The notes beneath the pieces were generated by a model. The model worked only from the letters and a program-made list of their open reading frames with translations. It ran no database searches and was not told the DNA's origin. Source: Marinobacter sp050379415 (GTDB lineage: Bacteria; Pseudomonadota; Gammaproteobacteria; Pseudomonadales; Oleiphilaceae). From it: DNA of 64,000 nucleotides. This document shows positions 26,143 through 34,676 of this stretch, one piece after another. The stretch covers positions 124,001 through 188,000 of the forward strand of contig NZ_JBNRLS010000002.1 of NCBI RefSeq assembly GCF_050379415.1, written 5' to 3'. The first letter of the stretch is position 1; each line of letters begins with the position of its first letter. The translations under genes and the position numbers were made by a program.

Positions 26143-26745
26143 ATGTTCGATTGGAAAGAGATTCTGGATTTCTGGTTCGGGGAGCTTGACGATCAGGGGC
26201 TACCGGACCGTTTTCATCGCAACCGCTGGTTCCGGTCGGACCGGAAGTTTGATCAGGAAGTGCGTCGGCGGTTTCTCTCCATGGTGCTTTTTGCTTCCGA
26301 ACAGGGTCTGGACCACTGGCGAACCGAGCCGGGTGGGGTCCTGGCCGAAATTATCCTGTTGGACCAGTTCTCCCGAAACATTTTCCGGGGTGGGGCGCTC
26401 GCATTCGAGCAGGACGTCCTGGCACGGAAACTCTGCCGACAGGCGATGCACAAGGGACAGGACATGGAACTCGTGCCGGTACAGCGCGCTTTTCTCTATA
26501 TGCCACTGCAGCACTCCGAGCGTCTGGAAGACCAGAACCTCTCGGTGGAGTGTTACGGTCAGCTCGCGGCGACCACCCGCGGCATTCTTGGCGATTTCAT
26601 GGCGAGCTTCCTGGAATCGGCGGAAGAGCACCGGGCCATTATCCGGGAGTTCCGGCGGTTTCCCCACAGGAACCGGGCGCTCGGGAGAACCTCGACTCCC
26701 GAAGAGAAAGAGTATCTCGAAGGAGGGAAGTCTTTCGGGCAGTAA
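26143..26745 (+). CDS. DUF924 family protein
   Basis: ATG 26143 gives 200 residues that match DUF924: ILDFWFGELDDQGLPD at the start, FHRNRWFRSDRKFDQEVRRRF, ILLDQFSRNIFRGGALAFEQD and the mid-protein FLYMPLQHSERLEDQ. The family is all-helical and TPR-like with unknown function. An in-frame upstream GTG (26098) is not supported by the family N-terminus. Confidence 0.88.
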   Translation: MFDWKEILDFWFGELDDQGLPDRFHRNRWFRSDRKFDQEVRRRFLSMVLFASEQGLDHWRTEPGGVLAEIILLDQFSRNIFRGGALAFEQDVLARKLCRQAMHKGQDMELVPVQRAFLYMPLQHSERLEDQNLSVECYGQLAATTRGILGDFMASFLESAEEHRAIIREFRRFPHRNRALGRTSTPEEKEYLEGGKSFGQ

Positions 26746-26904
26746 CTTTCCGATTGCGTTCTGCCGGCATTTGTTACCGTTTTGTATAAAAAGTGTACGA
26801 TTAGACCGGCATCTCATTTGGTCCTGATAGAATGAGCCAGAATTCAGGTAATCCGGCCAGCACATCAGCCGGATTTGCCCCTCATTTTGTTACGGTGATT
26901 GAAG

Positions 26905-27627
26905 ATGCTGAAATGCAGTCGGGACATTGCTTTGTCCCTGTGTTTGCCACTGATGGCGATCGCGAGCCTGCAGGCTCAGTCAGAAACGCTTGATGACAGC
27001 CTCCTCGAACGTATGGCCCAGTCCGCGCCCCGGCTCGATCCGCAGGTGCTCTCCATGGCAGTCAACGCATCCCGATGCGCGATCGGCAGCGGCGTGGCAA
27101 TGCCCGAGCGACTCGCCGTCATCGACTTTTCCCTGCCGTCCAGCGAGGAGCGGATGTGGATCTTCGATGTCCGTAGCGGTGATCTTGTGCTCAGAGACCT
27201 GGTGGCCCATGGTCGTAAATCCGGCAACTTCCGCTCCACCGCGTTCTCGAATGTCGAGGGCAGTAACATGTCCAGTATCGGTCTGTTTCGCGCCAGTGAG
27301 TCCTACTATGGCAAGCACGGGTACTCCTTGCGCCTGGATGGCCTGGAGCCGGGTGTGAATGATCATGCCCGTCAGCGTGCCATTGTGATTCATGGAGCGG
27401 ACTATGTGAGTGATAGCTGGGTGGATCAGTACGGCCGTATCGGCCGCAGTCTGGGTTGCCCGGCCGTGGATAACCAGATCATTGAAGAGGTGGTCGACAA
27501 TCTCAAGGGTGGCCAGCTCGTCTTCAAGTATTATCCTGATCAGCAGTGGTTGCAGAGTTCGAGTTTCCTGCATTGTGAGGATACCCAGATGGCTGCCGCC
27601 GCCGGCAACGAGGCAGGGCAGAGTTGA
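26905..27627 (+). CDS. Murein L,D-transpeptidase catalytic domain family protein (YkuD_2 type)
   Basis: Secreted protein of 240 residues: a signal peptide (LSLCLPLMAIASLQA, cleavage near QAQ) and a catalytic domain of the PF13645/YkuD_2 kind. The active-site region is visible as AIVIHGADYVSDSW followed by GRIGRSLGCPAVDN, with the His and Cys expected for L,D-transpeptidases acting on peptidoglycan. ATG 26905 is preferred to the TTG at 26899. It stands alone between the DUF924 gene and tRNA-Gly. Confidence 0.85.
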   Translation: MLKCSRDIALSLCLPLMAIASLQAQSETLDDSLLERMAQSAPRLDPQVLSMAVNASRCAIGSGVAMPERLAVIDFSLPSSEERMWIFDVRSGDLVLRDLVAHGRKSGNFRSTAFSNVEGSNMSSIGLFRASESYYGKHGYSLRLDGLEPGVNDHARQRAIVIHGADYVSDSWVDQYGRIGRSLGCPAVDNQIIEEVVDNLKGGQLVFKYYPDQQWLQSSSFLHCEDTQMAAAAGNEAGQS

Positions 27628-27707
27628 TCTCCCTGCCTGAAAATTCAACGAATTGCATGGCGTTTGAGCAATCTTCCCGCTCCTGTAAAAAAATTTGAAA
27701 AAAGAGG

Positions 27708-27735
27708 TTGACGGCCGGAGTCTGATCCGTAGAAT
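27708..27735 (+). promoter_or_regulatory. tRNA-Gly promoter
   Basis: TTGACG (27708-27713) and TAGAAT (27730-27735) with a 16-base spacer lie about 35 bases before the tRNA-Gly 5' end. Confidence 0.7.
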
Positions 27736-27769
27736 ACGCCTCCGTTGACGGCAATAACCGTTCAGCAAT

Positions 27770-27845
27770 GCGGGAATAGCTCAGTTGGTAGAGCACAACC
27801 TTGCCAAGGTTGGGGTCGCGAGTTCGAATCTCGTTTCCCGCTCCA
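27770..27845 (+). tRNA. tRNA-Gly (GCC anticodon), CCA encoded
   Basis: GCGGGAATAGCTCAG at the 5' end, anticodon loop CTTGCCAAG (anticodon GCC), T-loop GAGTTCGAATCTC and acceptor end TTCCCGCTCCA give a complete 76-base tRNA almost identical to the E. coli gene. Confidence 0.97.
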
Positions 27846-27851
27846 GATTTC

Positions 27852-27890
27852 GAAACCCGGCTTTGAAAAAAGCCGGGTTTCTTCGTTTCA
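27852..27890 (+). terminator. Terminator after tRNA-Gly
   Basis: GAAACCCGGCTT (27852-27863) pairs with AAGCCGGGTTTC (27870-27881) around a 6-base loop, followed by TTCGTTT. Confidence 0.8.
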
Positions 27891-27978
27891 GGGCCACGGT
27901 CAGTCGCAGCGCCCGAACCACCTCTCGGTTATACTCGGCAGCCATACCCAATTCTTCTCAGGACGGGAGGCGCTCAGC

Positions 27979-28779
27979 ATGAGAATCCATTCGCTTTATG
28001 TCTATCCGGTGAAATCGCTGGCCGGCATCCAGGTTGATTCCTTTGATATGGATGATTTCGGGCCGGCAGGGGATCGGCGATGGATGATCGTGGATGAAGA
28101 GCGTCGTTTCGTTACCCAGCGCAGCTATCCCCAGTTGGCACGGATCCAGGCCCGGTTTTCGGAGGGCCATGTCGAAGTGGATATTCCGGGGGAGGGCGTC
28201 TTTCGACTTCAATCAACCGATGAGTCGGTCCCCGTGTTGGTCTGGCGTGACTGGGTAAAGGCCCGGCTGGGAGAATCGGAAGCCAACGAAGCGCTGTCCC
28301 GCTTCTGCGGCCAGTCTTTCCGGTTTGTATACATGGCGGATGAGACCTTCCGCCGGGTCGATGCGGATCGGGTCGGTGAATATCGCCGGGTCGGATTTGC
28401 AGACGGCTTTCCATTCCTGATAACGAACCTTGCATCGCTGGAAGAACTGAACAGCCGGCTCGAGCAGCCGGTCACAATGCGCCGGTTCCGACCCAATATC
28501 GTGGTTGAAGGGGCCGAGCCCTGGGCTGAAGATGGCTGGCGCGAGCTGCAAATCGGCGCCCGCCGGTTTCGGCTGGTAAAGCCCTGTTCCCGCTGTATCA
28601 TGACCACCGTTGATCCGGATCGGGGTGTAAAAGAACCCTCAGCCCAGCCGCTTCGGACACTCTCAGGGTACCGTCGTACCGGCGAGGGCGTCATCTTTGG
28701 CATGAATGCCATTCACGACCAGCCCGGCAGCGTAAGTGTCGGTGACCCTGTAAGCATTATCAAAACGGAGAATACCTGA
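27979..28779 (+). CDS. MOSC domain-containing protein (YcbX-like, no ferredoxin domain)
   Basis: ATG 27979, preceded by GGGAGG, gives 266 residues. Residues 1-115 match the MOSC N-terminal beta-barrel (IHSLYVYPVKSLAGI, GDRRWMIVDE). The rest is the MOSC domain with RFRPNIVVEG and the conserved cysteines in LVKPCSRCIMTTVD, the region that binds a molybdenum cofactor in relatives. E. coli YcbX carries an added C-terminal 2Fe-2S ferredoxin domain, absent here. Likely a molybdenum-dependent reductase or sulfurase-like protein; substrate unknown. It ends two bases before uup. Confidence 0.85.
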   Translation: MRIHSLYVYPVKSLAGIQVDSFDMDDFGPAGDRRWMIVDEERRFVTQRSYPQLARIQARFSEGHVEVDIPGEGVFRLQSTDESVPVLVWRDWVKARLGESEANEALSRFCGQSFRFVYMADETFRRVDADRVGEYRRVGFADGFPFLITNLASLEELNSRLEQPVTMRRFRPNIVVEGAEPWAEDGWRELQIGARRFRLVKPCSRCIMTTVDPDRGVKEPSAQPLRTLSGYRRTGEGVIFGMNAIHDQPGSVSVGDPVSIIKTENT

Positions 28780-28781
28780 AC

Positions 28782-30725
28782 GTGCCTTTGTTAACTCTGG
28801 ATTCGGTTTCCCTTGCCTACGGTATGCACCCTCTGCTCGATCATGCCTCAGTGGTGATCGAAGCCGGTGAGCGTGTGTGCCTGCTGGGTCGTAACGGTGA
28901 GGGCAAGTCCACCCTGCTGAAGATCGTCAGTGGCGAAGTCACTCCGGACGGCGGCACCGTGCGCCTGGATGACGGTGCCGTACTGGCGGTGTTACCACAG
29001 AACCTGCCGTCTGACGACGCCCGAACCGCCTATGATGTGGTTTCCGGCGCTTTCCCGGAAACCGGGGAGTTGCTGGCCGAATTTCATCGGCTCTCGCAGC
29101 AGGCTGACGAAGCCAGCCTGGAGAAAATGACAAAGGTGCAGGAGCGTCTCGAGGCACTGGACGGTTGGCGCCTGGACCAGAAGGTCACCACCATTCTCGG
29201 GCAATACGGCATCGATCCTGACCGGCGTCTGAACACGCTTTCCGGGGGCTGGCAGCGCCGTGTACTGTTGGCGCGGGCCCTGGTGGCCGAGCCCGACATC
29301 CTGCTCCTGGATGAGCCGACGAACCATCTGGATGTGCCCGCCATTGCATGGCTCGAGGAGGCGTTGTCCCAGTTCCGCGGAGCCATGTTGTTCGTCAGCC
29401 ATGACCGGGCCTTCATCCGCCGTATGGCAACCCGGATTGTTGAGCTGGATCGCGGCAAGCTGGTCAGCTTTGCGGCGACCTACGATCGCTACCTGGAGCT
29501 CAAGGAAAAAGCACTGGAGGAAGAAGAACGCCAGAATGCACTGTTTGACAAGCGGCTCAAACAGGAAGAAGCGTGGATTCGCCAGGGCATCAAGGCGCGC
29601 CGGACCCGTAACATGGGGCGCGTGCGGGCACTCAAGGCCATGCGGGAAGAGCACCGTCAGCGCCGGGTTCGGGGTGGAACCGCCAGCTTCGCCGTGGAGC
29701 AGGCTGACCGTTCCGGCAAGCTGGTGGTGGAAGCCCGCGACGCTGGATTCGCTTATCCTGATGGCACCAAGGTAATCCGGGACATGGAGCTGACCATCCT
29801 CCGGGGTGACAAGATCGGTCTGGTCGGTGAAAACGGCACAGGAAAGACAACCCTGGTACGTTTGCTGCTCGGTGATCTCAAGCCAACAGACGGAACCATC
29901 CGTCTCGGCACGAATCTGGAAGTGGCGTATTTCGATCAGTTGCGCGGTGAGCTTGATCTGGAGCGCAACGCCCTGGATAACCTGTCCGAGGGGCGGGAAT
30001 TCATTGAAATCAACGGCCAGAGCAAGCACGTTTTGGGTTACCTGCAGGAGTTCCTGTTTACTCCGGAGCGGGCAAGGTCTCCGGTTCGCGTGTTCTCCGG
30101 TGGCGAACGGGCCCGTCTGCTTCTCGCCAAGCTGTTCAGTAAACCGGCCAATATCCTGGTGCTGGATGAGCCTACGAATGACCTGGATGTGGAAACCCTC
30201 GAGCTGCTGGAAGAGCAGTTGGCGGAGTTCAAGGGCACCGTCATCGTAATCAGTCACGACCGTGAATTCCTGGATAACGTGGTTACCGAGACCATCTTCC
30301 TGGACGGCACCGGCAAGGTTAGGGAATACGTGGGGGGATACTCGGACTGGCGTCGTCAGGGAGGTCGGTTTCCCTCGGAGCAGGGCGGTAACCGACCAGA
30401 TAAGCAGGATAAGCAGTCAAAAGCGGTGGAACCGGCCAGTGCGGATTCCGGCAGCGAAAAAGCTTCCGCTGGTCCGGCGGCACCCAGGGCGAAACCCGCC
30501 AAGCTAAGTTACAAGCTCAAGCTGGAGCTGGAGCAGCTCCCTGCCAGGATTGAAGCGCTCGAACAGGAGGTGGCTGAGCTGCAGGAAACCATTTCAGGAT
30601 CCGATTTCTACGCCGGGCCAGCCGAGGAAGTCGCGGCTACCCTGCAGAAACTGACGGAGGCGGAGCAAAGCCTGGAACAGACCATCGAACGCTGGATGGA
30701 GCTCGAAGAGCAGGCTGGCCAGTAA
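28782..30725 (+). CDS. uup: ABC-F ATPase Uup
   Basis: Soluble ABC-F protein with two ATPase domains and no membrane part. Walker A motifs are GRNGEGKST and GENGTGKTT, signatures LSGGWQRR and FSGGERAR, and Walker B regions ILLLDEPTNHLD and ILVLDEPTNDLD. The C-terminal 90 residues after a Lys/Ala/Pro-rich linker form the coiled coil (LELEQLPARIEALEQEVAEL) that defines Uup among ABC-F proteins and binds DNA or ribosomes. Start is GTG 28782. A hairpin terminator follows. Confidence 0.93.
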   Translation: MPLLTLDSVSLAYGMHPLLDHASVVIEAGERVCLLGRNGEGKSTLLKIVSGEVTPDGGTVRLDDGAVLAVLPQNLPSDDARTAYDVVSGAFPETGELLAEFHRLSQQADEASLEKMTKVQERLEALDGWRLDQKVTTILGQYGIDPDRRLNTLSGGWQRRVLLARALVAEPDILLLDEPTNHLDVPAIAWLEEALSQFRGAMLFVSHDRAFIRRMATRIVELDRGKLVSFAATYDRYLELKEKALEEEERQNALFDKRLKQEEAWIRQGIKARRTRNMGRVRALKAMREEHRQRRVRGGTASFAVEQADRSGKLVVEARDAGFAYPDGTKVIRDMELTILRGDKIGLVGENGTGKTTLVRLLLGDLKPTDGTIRLGTNLEVAYFDQLRGELDLERNALDNLSEGREFIEINGQSKHVLGYLQEFLFTPERARSPVRVFSGGERARLLLAKLFSKPANILVLDEPTNDLDVETLELLEEQLAEFKGTVIVISHDREFLDNVVTETIFLDGTGKVREYVGGYSDWRRQGGRFPSEQGGNRPDKQDKQSKAVEPASADSGSEKASAGPAAPRAKPAKLSYKLKLELEQLPARIEALEQEVAELQETISGSDFYAGPAEEVAATLQKLTEAEQSLEQTIERWMELEEQAGQ

Positions 30726-30732
30726 ATGGAAC

Positions 30733-30764
30733 GAGGGCGGCTGCATCGGCCGCCCTCCCTTTTC
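30733..30764. terminator. Hairpin terminator between uup and uspA
   Basis: GAGGGCGGC (30733-30741) pairs with GCCGCCCTC (30749-30757), followed by CCTTTTC. The two flanking genes converge here. Confidence 0.65.
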
Positions 30765-30777
30765 AGGCTTCTACGGA

Positions 30778-31209
30778 TCAGTGAATCCGCACCGCCAGAA
30801 CGTCACATTCGGTGCCGTGGAGGACGCCGTTGGCAGTCGAGCCAAGCAGCAACTGAAAACCTTTGCGTCCGTGGCTGCCGACAATGACCAGGTCCACATC
30901 CTGTTCTTTCGCCAGCCGATGGATCTCGGATTCCGGCCGACCCACGGTAACGACCTGGTTCTCTTTCCCTACACCGTATTCATCCCCGTATTTGCCCAGC
31001 TGCTCCTTGGCAGCCTTGTCCAGCTGATCCTGAAGCTCGGTCAGGTCCATGGGAATGTCGCCGCCATAGGCATAGCCCACCGGTTCAACAACGTGTACGA
31101 GCATCAGTTCGGCGCCATGGGCGCTGCTGATCGCTTTTGCCTTGTTGAGTACCTGCGGAGCTTCTTCCGTCAGGTCAATGGCAACGAGCATCTTTTTGTA
31201 GGCGGACAT
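30778..31209 (-). CDS. uspA: Universal stress protein A family
   Basis: ATG 31209 gives 143 residues beginning SAYKKMLVAIDLTEEAPQ, the standard UspA N-terminus. The C-terminal segment DVDLVIVGSHGRKGFQLLLGS carries the GxxGx(9)GS-like loop, but the protein resembles the non-ATP-binding UspA group. Such proteins are induced by starvation and oxidative stress. An upstream in-frame ATG (31227) is less likely. Confidence 0.9.
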   Translation of the reverse strand: MSAYKKMLVAIDLTEEAPQVLNKAKAISSAHGAELMLVHVVEPVGYAYGGDIPMDLTELQDQLDKAAKEQLGKYGDEYGVGKENQVVTVGRPESEIHRLAKEQDVDLVIVGSHGRKGFQLLLGSTANGVLHGTECDVLAVRIH

Positions 31210-31359
31210 CGCATCACTCCTTCGCATCGGGCTTACATAGGAAATAGTAGTCCAAATCTAACCGAAAGAGTGTAGCGGGAAACTGACAGGTATCAATACA
31301 GAGGCAGGAAAAAATGAAGCCTGACGGGGAATTACACCCCGTCAGCGGTCGGTGGTCGA

Positions 31360-32181
31360 TCAGGAAGCGGAATTTTGCAGCAGGTCAATGGTGGTTGCCA
31401 GGCTGTTGAGAATGCCCTTTGAGTATCGGTCGATCACAAAGCCGACATTATTCTCGTTGTAGTTGATGTAAGAGCCCCGGATGAACTGCCATTTTGAGCT
31501 GATGTCGTCCAGCAGGGTCTTGAGTTCGCCCTGGGCCGGACCTTTCCTGACGGTTGCCAGCAACTGATCGAACTCCATGGCCTGTTCGTCGAGCGAGGTC
31601 TCGGTGTCCGAGCCCTGGAAGGTCTGGGTGACGGCTGAGTTGCTCCGCACCGAGTACTTGGCCATCATCTGGGCCATTTTGACCGCGGCCATGCGTGCCG
31701 CTTCCAGCCGCGGGTTGGTATCGGTTTCACTGCTTTCCTGGGCGATTGCGTATAGCTCCGTGGCCATGTTGTTCATGGTGAGAGCCTGGTTTGCCATGTC
31801 TGAGACCAACCGCAGGTCCGGGTAACCGCGATTGCGCACATCGTTGATGTTGTCCCGCATCAGGGCCTTGAACTTGTCAAACTCCTGGTTGAGAGACTCG
31901 AGCTGATCATCGGAGAGCACGCCGGCCGTGCTCTGGCTGAGGTTGTTCATAGCGTCGTTGGCGGAGTTGATGCCGACAACGATTTCATTCAGGGTTTCTG
32001 TATCTCCGGTCCCGCTGAAGCGGTAGTAGGCATCCAGGGCCATGTAATTGCTGATTCGGAAGTCGTGCAGATCAGACAGGAAGCTGCCGGAGGTTTCCTG
32101 GGCTTTAGCACCCAGGGACGCAATCGCAAGCGCGATCAGGCCGATAGCAAGGGATACAAATCGCAGGCGGGCGTCTTTCAT
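31360..32181 (-). CDS. Secreted helical protein of unknown function
   Basis: I do not recognise this family. The 273 residues begin with a Sec signal peptide (FVSLAIGLIALAIASLGAKAQ). The mature part is almost entirely predicted helix with heptad-like spacing of hydrophobic residues (for example EIVVGINSANDAMNNLSQ, LESLNQEFDKFKALMRDN), reminiscent of four-helix-bundle sensor domains of chemoreceptors such as the PilJ type, but without membrane or signalling parts. It may be a periplasmic helical-bundle protein. It is a single gene, divergent from fadBA. Confidence 0.55.
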   Translation of the reverse strand: MKDARLRFVSLAIGLIALAIASLGAKAQETSGSFLSDLHDFRISNYMALDAYYRFSGTGDTETLNEIVVGINSANDAMNNLSQSTAGVLSDDQLESLNQEFDKFKALMRDNINDVRNRGYPDLRLVSDMANQALTMNNMATELYAIAQESSETDTNPRLEAARMAAVKMAQMMAKYSVRSNSAVTQTFQGSDTETSLDEQAMEFDQLLATVRKGPAQGELKTLLDDISSKWQFIRGSYINYNENNVGFVIDRYSKGILNSLATTIDLLQNSAS

Positions 32182-32324
32182 CGGATAACTCTCCGTAATA
32201 CTGTGTTGTTATTGTCGACCAAAGTCGTACTTCGAAGGTAAATTAACTATTCTGGCCAATCAAGCGCTTTTGCCGACAGGGAAGGCTGCAATTGTGAATT
32301 TACACGCCTTCAGCAAGAAACAAA

Positions 32325-32383
32325 TTGACAAACGCTTGGTTTTTTTTCATCGTGTGCCCTCACGATTCAAACGACTGTATGAA
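32325..32383 (+). promoter_or_regulatory. fadBA upstream region with PsrA-like operator
   Basis: The 315-base gap before fadB holds a perfect -35 hexamer TTGACA (32325-32330) without a clear -10. It also holds the near-palindrome TTCAAACGACTGTATGAA (32366-32383), whose core CAAAC-N4-GTATG differs by one base from the PsrA consensus CAAAC-N2-4-GTTTG known in Pseudomonas. A partial second copy (CAAAC at 32329-32333, then GGTTT) overlaps the -35. Repression by a PsrA-like fatty-acid sensor is a reasonable inference. Confidence 0.45.
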
Positions 32384-32496
32384 TTTTTGGATCGGAAGAT
32401 CGGGCAGTGACCGAAATCTCGCTGCACGGGCGGCCACCGGGAAGGATACGTTCCGGTGGCTGTCAGCAGTTCCAAACACAGACTGGAGATCAGTTG

Positions 32497-34644
32497 ATGA
32501 TTTACGAAGGTAAAGCCATCACGGTTAAAGAGATCGAAGGCGGGATCGCTCAGTTGGACTTTGACTTGCAGGGCGAGTCAGTCAACAAGTTCAACCGTCT
32601 CACCATTGAAGAGCTTGGTGCCGCAGCCGAAGCACTCAAGTCCCAGAAGAATCTGAAGGGCCTGGTAGTCACCAGCTCCAAGGACAGCTTCATTGTCGGT
32701 GCGGATATCACCGAGTTCACCGAGCTGTTTGCCGGTTCCGAGGAAGACCTCGTGGCCAACAACCTCAAGGCTAACGAAGTATTCAACGCGATTGAGGACC
32801 TGCCGGTCCCGACCGTTACCGCCATCAACGGTATCGCGCTGGGTGGTGGTTTTGAAATGTGTCTGGCAACCGACTACCGGGTTATGGCCCCGAAGGCCAA
32901 GGTAGGTCTGCCGGAAGTCAAGCTGGGCATCTTCCCGGGCTTTGGCGGCACCGTGCGTCTGTCCCGTCTGGTTGGCGTGGACAATGCCGTTGAGTGGATT
33001 TCCGGTGGTACCGAGAACCGTGCCGATGCCGCTCTGAAGACCGGCGCTGTGGATGCGGTCATTGAGGCTGACAAACTGGTGGATGCTGCTATTGCCATCA
33101 TCAACCAGTGCAACGAAGGCAAGCTGGACCACATGGCTCGCCGGGAAGAGAAGAAGGGCAAGGTCAAGCTCAACGCCATGGAAAGCATGATGGCGTTCGA
33201 GATCTCCAAGGCGTTCGTGGCCGGCAAGGCCGGCAAGAACTACCCGGCGCCGGTGGAAGCCATCAAGACCATGCAGAAGCATGCCAGTCTGACCCGCGAC
33301 AAGGCGATCGAAGTGGAAGCCAAGGGCTTCGCCAAGATGGCCAAGACCAACGTCGCCGCGTGTCTGGTCGGCCTGTTCCTGAACGACCAGGCCCTGAAGA
33401 AGAAGGCCAGTGCCTGGGAGAAGGAAGCCTCTGATGTGAACCTGGCCGCCGTACTTGGCGCCGGTATCATGGGTGGCGGTGTGGCATTCCAGTCCGCACT
33501 GAAAGGCACGCCGATCATCATGAAGGACATCAATCAGGACGGCATCAAGCTGGGCCTGAATGAAGCCAAGAAGCTGCTGTCCAAGCGTGTTGCCAAGGGC
33601 AAGATGAACGCCGACAAGATGGGCGACGTCCTGAACAACATCACGCCGACCCTGAACTACGGTGATTTCAAGAGCGTAGACCTGGTTGTTGAGGCAGTTG
33701 TTGAAAACCCGAAGGTGAAAGATGCGGTTCTGCGCGAGACCGAAGACGCAGTTCGCGAGGACACCATCCTGACCTCCAACACCTCCACCATCTCCATCAA
33801 CCTTCTGGCCAAGAACCTGAAGCGTCCGGAGAACTTCTGTGGCATGCACTTCTTCAACCCGGTGCACATGATGCCGCTGGTCGAGGTTATCCGTGGCGAG
33901 AAGACCAGTGACCGTGCTATCGCGACCACCGTTGCCTATGCCAAGGCCATGGGCAAGACGCCGATCGTGGTCAACGATTGCCCGGGCTTCCTGGTTAACC
34001 GTGTTCTGTTCCCGTACTTCGGTGGTTTTGCCGCGCTGGTGCGTGACGGCGCCGATTTCCAGAAGATCGACAAGGTCATGGAGAAGTTCGGCTGGCCCAT
34101 GGGCCCGGCCTACCTGCTCGACGTAGTAGGCATGGACACCGCCAGGCACGCCAACGAAGTCATGGCAGACGGCTTCCCGGATCGCATGAAGGCCGACTTC
34201 AAGTCCGCCATCGACGTGATGTTCGAGAACGACCGTTACGGCCAGAAGAACGACAAGGGCTTCTATCGCTACGAAGAAGACAAAAAGGGCAAGCCGAAGA
34301 AGGTTGTCGACGAAGAAACCTACAAGCTCATCGAGCCTGTGGTTAAAGGCAGCAAGGACTTCGACGAGGAAGAAATCATTGCCCGTATGATGATCCCCCT
34401 GTGCCTGGAAACCGTTCGCTGCCTGGAAGACAACATTGTTGAAGACCCGGCCGATGCAGATATGGGCCTGATCTACGGTATCGGTTTCCCTCCGTTCCGT
34501 GGTGGTGCTCTGCGCTACATCGACGACATGGGTGTCGACAAGTTCGTCGAACTGGCAGACAAGTACGCAGATCTTGGCCCGCTGTACGCGCCGACCGAGA
34601 AGCTGCGTGAAATGGCCAAGACCGGCAAGAAGTTCTTTGGCTAA
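32497..34644 (+). CDS. fadB: Fatty acid oxidation complex alpha subunit FadB
   Basis: Multifunctional enoyl-CoA hydratase / 3-hydroxyacyl-CoA dehydrogenase of beta-oxidation, in an alpha2beta2 complex with FadA. ATG 32497 has GGAG 8 bases upstream and yields 715 residues, the usual FadB size; the frame is open 30 codons further upstream. The hydratase domain shows GADITEF and GIALGGGFEM. The NAD site AAVLGAGIMGGG is near residue 315 and the dehydrogenase motifs GMHFFNPVHMMPLVEVI and FLVNRVLFPYF follow. Overlap with the PsrA-like operator region upstream suggests induction by fatty acids. Confidence 0.97.
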   Translation: MIYEGKAITVKEIEGGIAQLDFDLQGESVNKFNRLTIEELGAAAEALKSQKNLKGLVVTSSKDSFIVGADITEFTELFAGSEEDLVANNLKANEVFNAIEDLPVPTVTAINGIALGGGFEMCLATDYRVMAPKAKVGLPEVKLGIFPGFGGTVRLSRLVGVDNAVEWISGGTENRADAALKTGAVDAVIEADKLVDAAIAIINQCNEGKLDHMARREEKKGKVKLNAMESMMAFEISKAFVAGKAGKNYPAPVEAIKTMQKHASLTRDKAIEVEAKGFAKMAKTNVAACLVGLFLNDQALKKKASAWEKEASDVNLAAVLGAGIMGGGVAFQSALKGTPIIMKDINQDGIKLGLNEAKKLLSKRVAKGKMNADKMGDVLNNITPTLNYGDFKSVDLVVEAVVENPKVKDAVLRETEDAVREDTILTSNTSTISINLLAKNLKRPENFCGMHFFNPVHMMPLVEVIRGEKTSDRAIATTVAYAKAMGKTPIVVNDCPGFLVNRVLFPYFGGFAALVRDGADFQKIDKVMEKFGWPMGPAYLLDVVGMDTARHANEVMADGFPDRMKADFKSAIDVMFENDRYGQKNDKGFYRYEEDKKGKPKKVVDEETYKLIEPVVKGSKDFDEEEIIARMMIPLCLETVRCLEDNIVEDPADADMGLIYGIGFPPFRGGALRYIDDMGVDKFVELADKYADLGPLYAPTEKLREMAKTGKKFFG

Positions 34645-34676
34645 CCCTAACGAGATTTCCGAACGGAGAAAGATCT

